This document shows, piece after piece, positions 1 to 6,541 of a DNA stretch of 11,954 nucleotides. Each line of letters starts with the position of its first letter. The first letter of the stretch is position 1. Below the pieces are notes generated by a model that had not been told where the DNA came from, did not search any database, and worked only from the letters and a program-made list of their open reading frames with translations. A program made the translations under genes and the position numbers. The stretch is from Candidatus Calditenuaceae archaeon JGI OTU-1 (GTDB taxonomy: Archaea; Thermoproteota; Nitrososphaeria_A; Caldarchaeales; Calditenuaceae): contig AWOE01000017.1 of NCBI GenBank assembly GCA_000494145.1, positions 1 through 11,954 of the forward strand, written 5' to 3'.

Positions 1-95
1 CTCTCACCTGAAGGAAGGTTCTCTCGTCGCGGTGGAGGGGAATCTCACCGTGTTGAAGGTCATGCTGGGCGAAAGGGGTCTGAGGGTTATGCGCC
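1..95 (+). repeat. Left copy of a 95-bp exact inverted repeat
   Basis: Bases 1-95 equal the reverse complement of 8036-7942 without a mismatch. Base 96 differs, bases 97-103 (CGAGGAG) match again, then the copies diverge. The repeat begins at the very first base of the window, so its true left limit cannot be seen. It lies inside lutC. Confidence 0.97.
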
Positions 96-439
96 TCGAG
101 GAGCTCGACCCGGAGGCTTTGCTGAGGTTGGGCGGTGCGGCCGCCGTGAGGGTCGCGGCAGGCGTCCTCCCCGATACCGGAAGCGTCGTCCTGACCGGCA
201 GCTCGAGGGCCCAGCTGATCACTTCCCTCTCGGATCACCTGTTCGTGCTGCTGGAGCGCGAACTGCTCGGAAGGAGGGCTGACGTCGGGGAGCTGGTGAG
301 GCGTGTTGCGGAGCAGGGCCTCGGCATGGTCTACGTCGTCTCGGGACCGAGCTCGACGAGGGACATAGAGCACGTCCTCGTGAGGGGAGCTACGGGACCC
401 CGGTCCGTGACCTACCTGATCGGGGACGGTGTTAGATGA
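2..439 (+). CDS. lutC: LutC-like LUD-domain protein, 5' end missing
   Basis: LutC is the small LUD-domain subunit of the LutABC iron-sulfur system that oxidises L-lactate to pyruvate in the cytoplasm. The visible 145 codons contain the LUD core: DTGSVVLTGSS, the serine-rich SRAQLITSL, and the family's closing signature VSGPSSTRDIEHVLVRGATG. The frame is open at base 2, so the gene enters from the left edge; the ATG-like GTG/GAG positions near base 29-32 are internal. The missing N-terminus is present as an inverted copy at 7942-8137: joining 8137-8037 (minus) to base 1 keeps frame and gives 180 codons including stop, a plausible LutC length. The stop at 437-439 overlaps the ATG of the next gene (ATGA), so the two are translationally coupled. 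Family assignment is firm; lactate as substrate is inferred, since LUD proteins also serve other 2-hydroxyacids. Confidence 0.85.
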   Translation, partial: SHLKEGSLVAVEGNLTVLKVMLGERGLRVMRLEELDPEALLRLGGAAAVRVAAGVLPDTGSVVLTGSSRAQLITSLSDHLFVLLERELLGRRADVGELVRRVAEQGLGMVYVVSGPSSTRDIEHVLVRGATGPRSVTYLIGDGVR

Positions 440-2502
440 AGCTCGACGCGCAGGTGAGGAACGTCCTCAGGGAGAGGGAGCGGGTCGACCACCTCTGGCG
501 GGTCTTCCTCGAGACGAGGGACTCGAGGAGGGCCGGCATGGCAGCGATGGGGCCGGAGCTCACGGAAAGGGTGGCGAGGTACAGGGACGAGACCCTCGCA
601 GACCTCGGAGACCTCCTCCTGCAGCTTAGGGCATCGGTCGAGCGCCAAGGAGGCAGGTTCCATCTGGCCCGCAACGGGTCCGAGGCCTGCAAGGCGGTCC
701 ACAGGATCCTCTCCGCGATCGGTGCGAAGAGGGCGATGAAGTCGAAGTCGATGACGACCGAGGAGGTCTGGCTCAACGAATACCTCGTCTCGAGGGGGAT
801 CGAGGTCCTCGAGACCGATCTGGGGGAGAGGGTCGTCCAGCTCGCCGGCCAGAGGCCTTCGCACCTGCTGGGTCCCGCGCTCCACATGAGCAGGTCCGAG
901 GTCTCGGAGGTCCTGGCACGATGGACGGGCCTTGAGACGGGACCTGACCCGACGAGGATTGTGGCTGCCTTCAGGGAGGCCTTGAGGCGGTCCGTTATAG
1001 GGATCGATGCGGGAATCACCGGAGCCAACGCGATCGACGCCGAGTCCGGTGCGGTCTTCGTGGTGACCAACGAGGGGAACGAGCAGCTGGTGATAGGCCT
1101 GGCCAGAGTCGTGATCTGTGTGGCCGGCGTCGAGAAGGTCGTGCGGGGGGCCGGACGGGCCTTAGAACAGGTGACGCTTCAGGCCGTGAGCGCGACGGGC
1201 AGGCCCGCTTCCTTCGTCACGGTCTACGGTCCCTGGATCTCGAGGGAGGGGAAGGAGTTCCACCTGGTGCTCGTCGACAACGGCAGGCTGGACGCTCTGG
1301 AGGACCCGGTGATGAGGGAGGGGCTCCGGTGCATCAGGTGCGCAGCGTGCTACAACGTCTGCCCCACCTACAGGACCGTCGGAGGCCACGTCTTCGGCGG
1401 GACGTACTCGGGCCCCATAGGCGTCTTCTGGGAGGCCGTTACGTCGGGCCCCGAGGCGGCCAACAGGTTCTCCGACCTCTGCATCGCCTGCGGCCTCTGC
1501 GCGCTCGAGTGCCCGGTCGGCATCAGGATACCTCTCCTCATCTCCCACGTCAAGTCGATGCGCCGCGGACTCAGGTTGAGGGACAGGCTCGTCGCTCAAG
1601 GTCACGAGCTGTTCGCCGCTCTCGGCTCCAGAATGCCTCGACTCGTGAACTCTCTGGGGAAGCGGAAGGCCTTCAGGGCGTTGCTGGAGCTGGTCGCAGG
1701 GATCGACAGGTCAAGGCCCCTGCCGCTCTTCAGGGGAGGACGGCTGCGGGACCACCTGCCGAGGGGACGGACCTCCGATGAGGGCCGGAAAGGAGTCGTC
1801 GTCTACTTCGCCGACACCTACGCATCGCTCGTCGACTGGCGACTGGGCCTCGAGGCCGTGGAGCTGCTCGAGAGGTTCGGCTACGCCGTGGAGGTTCCGG
1901 ATCTCCCTGGATCTGGGATGCCGTTGGTCCAGTACGGGTTCCTCGGGGCAGCGAGGAGGAGGGCGAGGCGCATCGTCGGGGCGCTCCTCCCCTACGTCGA
2001 GTCCGGCGCACCGGTGGTCACGACGGAGCCGACCGCGGCCTACTGCCTGAGGGAGGTGTACCCGTGGCTGCTCAGCGACGAGGGGTCGAGGAGGGTCGCG
2101 TCCGCGGTGTCCGATCTGATCGCCTTCCTCTCGGGGGACCTGGAGGGGTCGCTGGTCGCCGACGGACCTTTCGGCGGCCTCAGGGCGTACAGGCACGTCC
2201 CCTGCCACATGCGCGGAACCGAGGACGTGGTCTCGAGGCTCCTCACGAAGGCCGGCGTCGAGGTCTTCTCCGAGGACACGGGCTGCTGCGGCATGGCAGG
2301 AACCTGGGGGTTGAGGTCGGGCGCCTCGAGGTCCCAGCTGAGCATCGAGATCGGGAGGAGGGTCTCGGAGCGGATCCTCAGCTACCGGCCCCAAATCGTC
2401 GTCACCGAGAGCAGCGTCTGCTCGCTCCAGATCTCCCACCTGACCGGCCTTCCGGTCCTCCATCCCGTGACCGTACTGTTGAGGTCTTCGGTGCCTCGGT
2501 GA
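436..2502 (+). CDS. lutB: LutB-LutA-like fusion: LUD, two 4Fe-4S motifs, CCG domain(s)
   Basis: This 688-residue protein joins a LutB-like half to a LutA/GlpC-like cysteine-rich half. Residues about 50-290 are the LUD domain, recognisable from KSKSMTTEEVWLNEYL, ETDLGERVVQLAGQ, GITGANAI and VVTNEGNEQLV. Two ferredoxin motifs follow: C299xxC302xxC305xxxC309P and C349xxC352xxC355xxxC359P. Residues about 440-680 hold the CCG region, with PCH at 589-591 and GCCG at 616-619. The first CCG repeat appears degenerate: GSGMPLVQYGFL (from residue 492) stands where relatives have CCGRPL..YG, so its cysteines are lost. The known role is electron transfer during lactate (or other 2-hydroxyacid) oxidation in the cytoplasm. 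LutB alone is about 470 residues and LutA about 240, which matches a fusion. Start ATG overlaps the lutC stop. No FAD-linked glycolate/lactate dehydrogenase lies adjacent. Exact substrate is inferred. Confidence 0.87.
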   Translation: MKLDAQVRNVLRERERVDHLWRVFLETRDSRRAGMAAMGPELTERVARYRDETLADLGDLLLQLRASVERQGGRFHLARNGSEACKAVHRILSAIGAKRAMKSKSMTTEEVWLNEYLVSRGIEVLETDLGERVVQLAGQRPSHLLGPALHMSRSEVSEVLARWTGLETGPDPTRIVAAFREALRRSVIGIDAGITGANAIDAESGAVFVVTNEGNEQLVIGLARVVICVAGVEKVVRGAGRALEQVTLQAVSATGRPASFVTVYGPWISREGKEFHLVLVDNGRLDALEDPVMREGLRCIRCAACYNVCPTYRTVGGHVFGGTYSGPIGVFWEAVTSGPEAANRFSDLCIACGLCALECPVGIRIPLLISHVKSMRRGLRLRDRLVAQGHELFAALGSRMPRLVNSLGKRKAFRALLELVAGIDRSRPLPLFRGGRLRDHLPRGRTSDEGRKGVVVYFADTYASLVDWRLGLEAVELLERFGYAVEVPDLPGSGMPLVQYGFLGAARRRARRIVGALLPYVESGAPVVTTEPTAAYCLREVYPWLLSDEGSRRVASAVSDLIAFLSGDLEGSLVADGPFGGLRAYRHVPCHMRGTEDVVSRLLTKAGVEVFSEDTGCCGMAGTWGLRSGASRSQLSIEIGRRVSERILSYRPQIVVTESSVCSLQISHLTGLPVLHPVTVLLRSSVPR

Positions 2503-2608
2503 TTCTCATCCCCTCTCACCGGTTCCGCGTTCCGCGGACCGCGTCCCCATAACGTCTCCCCGCCGCGCCGATGCCCTAGACCTGCGCTTGCACATTTCTG
2601 CAACTCAT

Positions 2609-2616
2609 GCTTATAG
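2609..2616 (+). promoter_or_regulatory. TATA-like box for the phosphoribosyltransferase gene
   Basis: GCTTATAG stands in a GC-rich gap after lutB. Transcription would begin about 25 bases on, near 2636-2644, which coincides with TTG 2644 and argues against the GTG at 2617. Confidence 0.5.
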
Positions 2617-2643
2617 GTGGGAGAGGCAGGAGCACCTCATGGA

Positions 2644-3210
2644 TTGCAGGGCGAGGTAATTCTGCCGCTCGAGGGAAGGAGGTTCTACGAGCTGGAGATC
2701 GAGGGCTTCAGGAGGACGCTGCCGATGATGAAGGTCTCCGAGAACCTGTACATCGCGTACTTCGACAGCCTCGGCGATCTGGAGTTCCTCTCCCACTGCG
2801 CCAACCTCCTGGCCCAGAGGTTAGTCGGCTCCGAGGTCCTGATCACGTCGGAGACGAAGGGCGTCCCGCTGGTCCACGAGATAGCCAAGATCCTCGGCCA
2901 CAGGTACTACGTGATCGCAAGGAAGCGCATGATCCCCTACATGATCGACCCGATCGTCGTGGAGTACAAGCCGATAACGAGCAACGCTCCGCAGACTCTG
3001 GTGCTCGACGGGAGATACGTCCCCATGATAAAGGGGAAGAAGGTCTCGATCGTCGACGACATCGTGAGCACCAGGGAGACGATGAGGGCTCTCGAGGAGA
3101 TCGTGAGGAGGGCGGGCGGGATCGTCTACAAGAAGGCGGCGATACTGGTCGAGGGCAAGGTCTACGACGACATAGAGCACCTGGGGATATTGCCGCTCTT
3201 CAGGGAGTGA
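2644..3210 (+). CDS. Adenine/purine-type phosphoribosyltransferase (PRTase fold)
   Basis: The protein (188 residues from TTG 2644) is a type I phosphoribosyltransferase, a cytoplasmic enzyme that joins a base to PRPP. The diagnostic PRPP-binding loop is VSIVDDIVSTRETM, with the acid pair at residues 138-139 followed by STRET. An earlier segment, VLITSETKGVPLVHEIA, fits the PPi-loop region, and RKRMIPYM the middle of the fold. This set resembles archaeal proteins annotated as adenine phosphoribosyltransferase, but other purines are possible. Start choice: an in-frame GTG at 2617 sits one base after the TATA-like GCTTATAG (2609-2616) and could not be transcribed from it, whereas TTG 2644 lies about 30 bases downstream, the expected place for a leaderless start. 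It stands alone between lutB and rnz, with its own promoter. Fold is certain, substrate is not. Confidence 0.8.
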   Translation: MQGEVILPLEGRRFYELEIEGFRRTLPMMKVSENLYIAYFDSLGDLEFLSHCANLLAQRLVGSEVLITSETKGVPLVHEIAKILGHRYYVIARKRMIPYMIDPIVVEYKPITSNAPQTLVLDGRYVPMIKGKKVSIVDDIVSTRETMRALEEIVRRAGGIVYKKAAILVEGKVYDDIEHLGILPLFRE

Positions 3211-3212
3211 GC

Positions 3213-3226
3213 GGGGAAGCTTCCCC
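3213..3226. other. Perfect 14-bp palindrome in the PRTase-rnz gap
   Basis: GGGGAAGCTTCCCC lies two bases after the phosphoribosyltransferase stop codon. It is perfectly self-complementary with no loop and no following T-run, so it is not a standard terminator; it could be a protein-binding site or chance. Confidence 0.4.
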
Positions 3227-3309
3227 ACAGTCAGATCCCTGACGTGGCGAAGGCCCTGAGCAGACTGGGAGGAGCAGCTCGCCTGAGGTCGACGCGAAGG
3301 CTGAAATCG

Positions 3310-3318
3310 AGAATAACC
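3310..3318 (+). promoter_or_regulatory. Possible TATA-like element for rnz
   Basis: GAGAATAAC is the most AT-rich stretch upstream of rnz and is about 38 bases before ATG 3352, which would leave a short leader containing GGGAGAAGGG. The rest of the 141-base gap holds no gene or RNA I can recognise. Confidence 0.3.
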
Positions 3319-3351
3319 CATGCGTCTTAGTCTACGGGAGAAGGGTTGCTG

Positions 3352-4263
3352 ATGGAGCTGGTCTTCCTCGGAACCGGTGGCGGCATGCCGACCCCCGAGA
3401 GGGCACTGCCGTCGCTGGCGGTCAGGTTCGCGGGTCACCTCCTCCTCTTCGACTGCGGCGAGGGGACCCAGAGGCAGATAGTCTCGGCAGGACTGGGCTT
3501 CCCGTCGTCGATGAGCGTCTTCGTCACCCACCTCCACGCCGACCACTACCTCGGGCTTGGAGGGCTGGTGGCCACGCTCGACCTGCTCAGGAGGGAGGCG
3601 CCTCTCAGGATATTCGGACCTAAAGGGATCCGCGATGTGGTCGAGATGCTCATAGATGCCGCAAGGCTCGATCCGGGGTTCGACGTCGTCACCGTCGAGG
3701 TAGGAGAGGGCATCGTGACGGAGGAGAAGGAGTTCGTGGTGGAGGCGCTGAGGACGAGGCACACCGTGGAGTCGTTCGCCTACAGGTTGAGGGAGAGGGA
3801 CAGGCCCGGAAAGATGAGGGTCGAGTACCTGGAGTCCATCGGGCTCCCGAGGGGGCCTCTCTGGGGTGAGCTCCAGAGGGGGAGGCCCGTCGTCTTCGGA
3901 GGCAGGACCATAACCCCTGAGGAGGCCGTTGACCCTCCTAGGAAGGGGAGGATCGTGGTCTACTCGGGCGACACGATGCCCTTCGACGGTATGGTCGGTT
4001 TCGCGAGGAACGCCGACGTCCTGGTCCACGAGAGCTCCTTCGACTCCTCGCTCAGGGCGAGGGCCCTCGAGGACATGCACTCGACGGCGGCCGATGCGGC
4101 GGAGATAGCCCTCAGGGCCGGGGTGAGGAAGCTGGTGCTGTACCACCTCAGCTCGAGGTACCGGAGGAGGTGGGAGGTGCTGCTGGAGGAGGCGAGGAGG
4201 ATCTTCCCGGAGGTCATCCTGCCCTCCGACCTACAGAGGCTTGAGGTCCCCTTCGACCGCTGA
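3352..4263 (+). CDS. rnz: Ribonuclease Z (tRNA 3'-end endonuclease)
   Basis: RNase Z cuts the 3' trailer from precursor tRNAs in the cytoplasm so that CCA can be added. The 303-residue product begins MELVFLGTGGGMPTPERA, the standard short-form RNase Z start. The metallo-beta-lactamase zinc motif is H60-L-H62-A-D64-H65; other expected ligands and catalytic residues are H137, D207 in YSGDT and H265 in YHLSSRY, with the HEST-like HESS at 226-229 and HSTAAD from 243. Residues about 140-185 (PGKM ... GLPRGPLWGELQRG) form the flexible exosite arm typical of the family. Length is normal. ATG 3352 was chosen over in-frame TTG 3346 because it gives the usual N-terminus and has purine-rich GGGAGAAGGG upstream. 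Its 3' end overlaps the convergent gene on the minus strand by 33 bases. Confidence 0.95.
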   Translation: MELVFLGTGGGMPTPERALPSLAVRFAGHLLLFDCGEGTQRQIVSAGLGFPSSMSVFVTHLHADHYLGLGGLVATLDLLRREAPLRIFGPKGIRDVVEMLIDAARLDPGFDVVTVEVGEGIVTEEKEFVVEALRTRHTVESFAYRLRERDRPGKMRVEYLESIGLPRGPLWGELQRGRPVVFGGRTITPEEAVDPPRKGRIVVYSGDTMPFDGMVGFARNADVLVHESSFDSSLRARALEDMHSTAADAAEIALRAGVRKLVLYHLSSRYRRRWEVLLEEARRIFPEVILPSDLQRLEVPFDR

Positions 4264-4713
4264 GCGCCTCTGAAGCGTGAAGGCCTTCGGCGGCCAGGTC
4301 GAGAGGTCGATGTAGCCCTTCAGCTGGGAGAGGAGGTCGTAGACGACCACGGTCTTAGGAGGCGAGCCGTCGGACGCCCTCACGACGCTCCAGTCGTCCC
4401 TGACCAGGAGCCTCGAGTCCTCCTCGTCGATCGCCTCGACCGAGAACTCCTGCCCCTTCCTAGCCCTGACCAGGAGGACGTCGGGAGGCAGCGATCCAGC
4501 GCCCTTCCTCGCCACCGCCAGCCACCTCTCCTCCTCGCCGGTTGTCACTCCCTTCAGGCCCTCCGTCGACGATATCGGCCCCATCGGCCTCTCGCCTGCG
4601 AGGACAGCGCCGCAGGCCCTGCACCTCCACGCCTCGAGGACCTTCAGCAGCTCCTGGTCGATGTAGACGTTGAGGGCGCCGACGTAGAGGAAGTCGTGGA
4701 CGGTGCAGCCCAC
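4231..4713 (-). CDS. Unrecognised 160-residue protein with one CxxC pair
   Basis: I do not recognise this family. From GTG 4713 the product is 160 residues with no signal peptide or membrane segment. Near the N-terminus is C3, then a hydrophobic stretch (HDFLYVGALNVYID) and the pair C31-R-A-C34-G, which looks like one knuckle of a zinc ribbon; no second CxxC is visible, so metal binding would need C3/H6 or another subunit. The remainder is charged, with a tryptophan-rich C-terminal part (DDWSVVRASDG, IDLSTWPPKAF). The GTG follows the stop of the upstream metallo-hydrolase by two bases, so it is very likely the third gene of that minus-strand operon. Its end overlaps rnz by 33 bases tail to tail. 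The open frame continues upstream of GTG but only as a shadow of the hydrolase. Reality as a gene is likely; function unknown. Confidence 0.65.
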   Translation of the reverse strand: MGCTVHDFLYVGALNVYIDQELLKVLEAWRCRACGAVLAGERPMGPISSTEGLKGVTTGEEERWLAVARKGAGSLPPDVLLVRARKGQEFSVEAIDEEDSRLLVRDDWSVVRASDGSPPKTVVVYDLLSQLKGYIDLSTWPPKAFTLQRRSAVEGDLKPL

Positions 4714-4715
4714 GC

Positions 4716-5390
4716 TTACCCCTCCGGCTCGAGGACCTCGACCCTCACGCTGACAAGGGACCTGAACTTCTCCGCGTCCTTCACGGTCCCCACGATGGCA
4801 CCGAAGTGCATAGGTATCGCGAGCCTCGGGGAGATGACCTTCGCGGCCTCGGCGGCCTCCTCGGCCGTCATGACGTAGGTCCCGCTGACCGGGAGGAGCG
4901 CCACGTCGACTGGCCCCAGCTCCCTCATCTCCGGTATGAAGTCCGTGTCGCCGGCGTGGTAGACGCTCACGCCCTCCAGCTCCACGACGTACCCGACGCC
5001 ACCGTACTCCTTCGGATGGAAAGGCTGACCGGGAGCCCTGAACTTGTTGACGTTGTAGGCGTGGACGGCCCTGAACTTCACTCCTGAGACCTCGCCCGAG
5101 TCGCCGGGCCTGACGTACCTCACCTCCTTGGCCTTCAGGCCGCTCAGGGCCCTGCTGCAGTTGGCGGCCGCCACGACGGTCGTCGCCGCTGGATCGACGA
5201 ACGCCCTCAGGTCGTCCGGTGAGCAGTGGTCGAAGTGGTCGTGCGTTACGAAGGCGACGTCCACCTTCCTCCCAGGCACCTTGACCCTGAACGGATCTAT
5301 AACGACCGACCTGCCGCCGCCCTCGATCAGGAAGCCGTCGTGTCCCAACCAAGTTATGGTCACGGCGCCGAACGTGATCTTGCTCGGCAC
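4716..5390 (-). CDS. UPF0173-like metal-dependent hydrolase (metallo-beta-lactamase fold)
   Basis: This 224-residue protein belongs to the small single-domain metallo-beta-lactamase superfamily group annotated as UPF0173/YtkL-like or UlaG-like hydrolases; no substrate is established for most members. The N-terminus ITWLGHDGFLIEGGGRSVVIDPF is characteristic of the group. The zinc motif is H50-D-H52-F-D54-H55, followed by YHAGDTDF and PMHFGAI, which supply the later metal ligands. No signal peptide, so cytoplasmic. GTG 5390 was chosen because it starts just before the conserved first strand; an open frame extends farther upstream to 5564 but only antisense-like to the neighbouring gene. It follows the small cysteine protein by 35 bases and precedes the CxxC protein by two, forming a probable three-gene operon read from the promoter near 5711-5731. 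Confidence 0.88.
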   Translation of the reverse strand: MPSKITFGAVTITWLGHDGFLIEGGGRSVVIDPFRVKVPGRKVDVAFVTHDHFDHCSPDDLRAFVDPAATTVVAAANCSRALSGLKAKEVRYVRPGDSGEVSGVKFRAVHAYNVNKFRAPGQPFHPKEYGGVGYVVELEGVSVYHAGDTDFIPEMRELGPVDVALLPVSGTYVMTAEEAAEAAKVISPRLAIPMHFGAIVGTVKDAEKFRSLVSVRVEVLEPEG

Positions 5391-5425
5391 GTCCTGAGAT
5401 GACGCTGCGGGGTAAAGAGCCTTGC

Positions 5426-5695
5426 TCAGGGCTGTGGGGTGAACCTGCAGAGGGACCTCAGGAACCTCTCGAGCCGCTCTATCCTGCGCTGCCCCTCGTC
5501 GGGGCCGAAGAGGAGCTCGTTGAACCCCCTCAGGAACCTGACCACCTCGAAGCTTCCCTCCCACTTGGCGATCTTGCCGAGACGGCAGGAGACGTTGCCG
5601 CAGAGGAAGAGGATCGATGAGCCTGCCCTCTCGAGCTTCACGTTCCCTGGGCCGAGCGGTGCACCGCAGGCGCAGAGGGGCCAGCCGTCGTCCAC
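5426..5695 (-). CDS. Small four-cysteine (zinc-ribbon-like) protein of unknown function
   Basis: From GTG 5695 the product is 89 residues. C8-A-C10 near the N-terminus and C32-xxxx-C37 after a beta-like stretch (NVKLERAGSSILFLCG) could form a single zinc-binding site, although the CxC and Cx4C spacings are not those of a classic zinc ribbon. The C-terminal half is basic and helical (EGQRRIERLERFLRSLC). I know no named family. GTG 5695 is preferred because it lies about 22-26 bases after the AT island TATTAAATA; the alternative TTG 5710 would add five residues but sits almost inside the promoter. It is the first gene of the minus-strand run and is divergent from tatD. Coding status is supported by the cysteine pattern and by tight packing with the next gene, not by homology. 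Confidence 0.6.
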   Translation of the reverse strand: MDDGWPLCACGAPLGPGNVKLERAGSSILFLCGNVSCRLGKIAKWEGSFEVVRFLRGFNELLFGPDEGQRRIERLERFLRSLCRFTPQP

Positions 5696-5710
5696 GTCCC
5701 CCCGGAGCAA

Positions 5711-5731
5711 TGGTATTTAATAGGTGTAAAA
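5711..5731. promoter_or_regulatory. Bidirectional promoter between the four-cysteine gene and tatD
   Basis: A 21-base AT island (core TATTTAATA, then GTGTAAAAC) separates two divergent genes. TATTTAATA is nearly symmetric and sits about 26 bases before ATG 5743 on the plus strand and about 22-26 bases before GTG 5695 on the minus strand, so one element may serve both leaderless transcripts. Confidence 0.55.
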
Positions 5732-5742
5732 CAGTCCAGCGG

Positions 5743-6489
5743 ATGATCGTCGACGTCCACGCTCACCTGACCGACGAACGCCTCCACGGCAGATTGGGTT
5801 CGGTGATCGCTTCGGCCAAAGCGGCGGGCGTCGTGAGGGTGGTGACGTGTGGCGTGGGGCCGGAGGACTCGCTGAAGGCGCTGGCGCTGAGGGACGACTT
5901 CGTCAGGGTCTCGCTGGGGATAGCGCCGTACGACCTGAGGGGGTACGAGGAGGTGATCGAGCTGATCAGGAGGAACAGCCCGGTCGTCGACGCGGTCGGG
6001 GAGGTCGGCCTCGACCTCTACAGGGGGACGAGGGAGGGGTTCGTGGAGCAGAGGAGGGTCTTCTCGGAGTTCATCGCGCTCGCCAAGGAACTCGACAAGC
6101 CGCTGGTGATACACAGCCGCAACGCCGGCCGGCCAGCGATCGAGCAGCTCCTCTCCGAGGGTGCGGAAAGGGTCGTGATGCACGCCTACGACGGCGACGT
6201 CAGCGCCGCGAAGAGGGCCGCCGGGAGGGGGTTCAGGTTCTCAATCCCTCCGAGGATAGCGACCTCCGACCAGAAGAAGGCGCTTGTGAGGAAGCTGCCG
6301 CTGGAGGCGCTGCTCATCGAGACCGATTCGCCCTGGCTCGGCCCGGAGAGGACCGTGGTGAACGAGCCGAAGAACGCCTGGTTCTCGGTCGAGTGGATTG
6401 CCCGGCTGAAGGGAATCAACCCTGACAGGGTCCTCGAGGTGACGTATCGGAACGCCCTAGAGGTGTTCGGTTGGAGCGATCTCCCCTGA
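5743..6489 (+). CDS. TatD-family metal-dependent hydrolase/DNase
   Basis: The 248-residue product is a TatD-like TIM-barrel metallo-hydrolase. Family members cut DNA or act as 3'-5' exonucleases in repair; other substrates cannot be excluded. The metal-binding residues are visible: H6-A-H8 in IVDVHAHL, E87 in VGEVGLD, H124 in LVIHSRN, H147 in VMHAYDG and D195 in LIETDSPWLGP. Length matches the family (about 250-265). ATG 5743 is chosen because it gives the standard MIVDVHAHL start and lies about 26 bases after the TATA-like TATTTAATA, fitting a leaderless mRNA; upstream extension to 5617 runs through the promoter and the divergent gene. It is likely a single-gene unit, since an AT-rich promoter precedes the next gene 50 bases on. 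Confidence 0.92.
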   Translation: MIVDVHAHLTDERLHGRLGSVIASAKAAGVVRVVTCGVGPEDSLKALALRDDFVRVSLGIAPYDLRGYEEVIELIRRNSPVVDAVGEVGLDLYRGTREGFVEQRRVFSEFIALAKELDKPLVIHSRNAGRPAIEQLLSEGAERVVMHAYDGDVSAAKRAAGRGFRFSIPPRIATSDQKKALVRKLPLEALLIETDSPWLGPERTVVNEPKNAWFSVEWIARLKGINPDRVLEVTYRNALEVFGWSDLP

Positions 6490-6502
6490 GGTCGGCGTGA
6501 TA

Positions 6503-6531
6503 GCAAAAATCTCATCTATTGGATATTATTG
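6503..6531 (+). promoter_or_regulatory. AT-rich promoter region of the substrate-binding protein gene
   Basis: Between tatD and ATG 6542 lies a distinctly AT-rich stretch with GCAAAAATC (6503-6511) and GGATATTATT (6521-6530). Its contrast with the surrounding GC-rich DNA marks a promoter, and possibly a metal-dependent repressor site, and argues that translation does not start at GTG 6497. No clear operator dyad was identified. Confidence 0.5.
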
Positions 6532-6541
6532 CCAATTCTTG

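Noticed and set aside
3211..3351. Possible C/D-box or other small RNA in the gap before rnz
   Set aside because: Several CTGA words occur, but no matching RTGATGA box at a suitable spacing, and no tRNA-like cloverleaf could be drawn.
2821..4146. Long open frame on the minus strand (441 codons)
   Set aside because: It is antisense to the clear phosphoribosyltransferase and RNase Z genes, has low-complexity P/R/E composition and no recognisable motif: a GC-rich shadow frame.
5391..5564. N-terminal extension of the UPF0173-like hydrolase
   Set aside because: It overlaps the four-cysteine gene in another frame and lacks family similarity; GTG 5390 yields the standard N-terminus.
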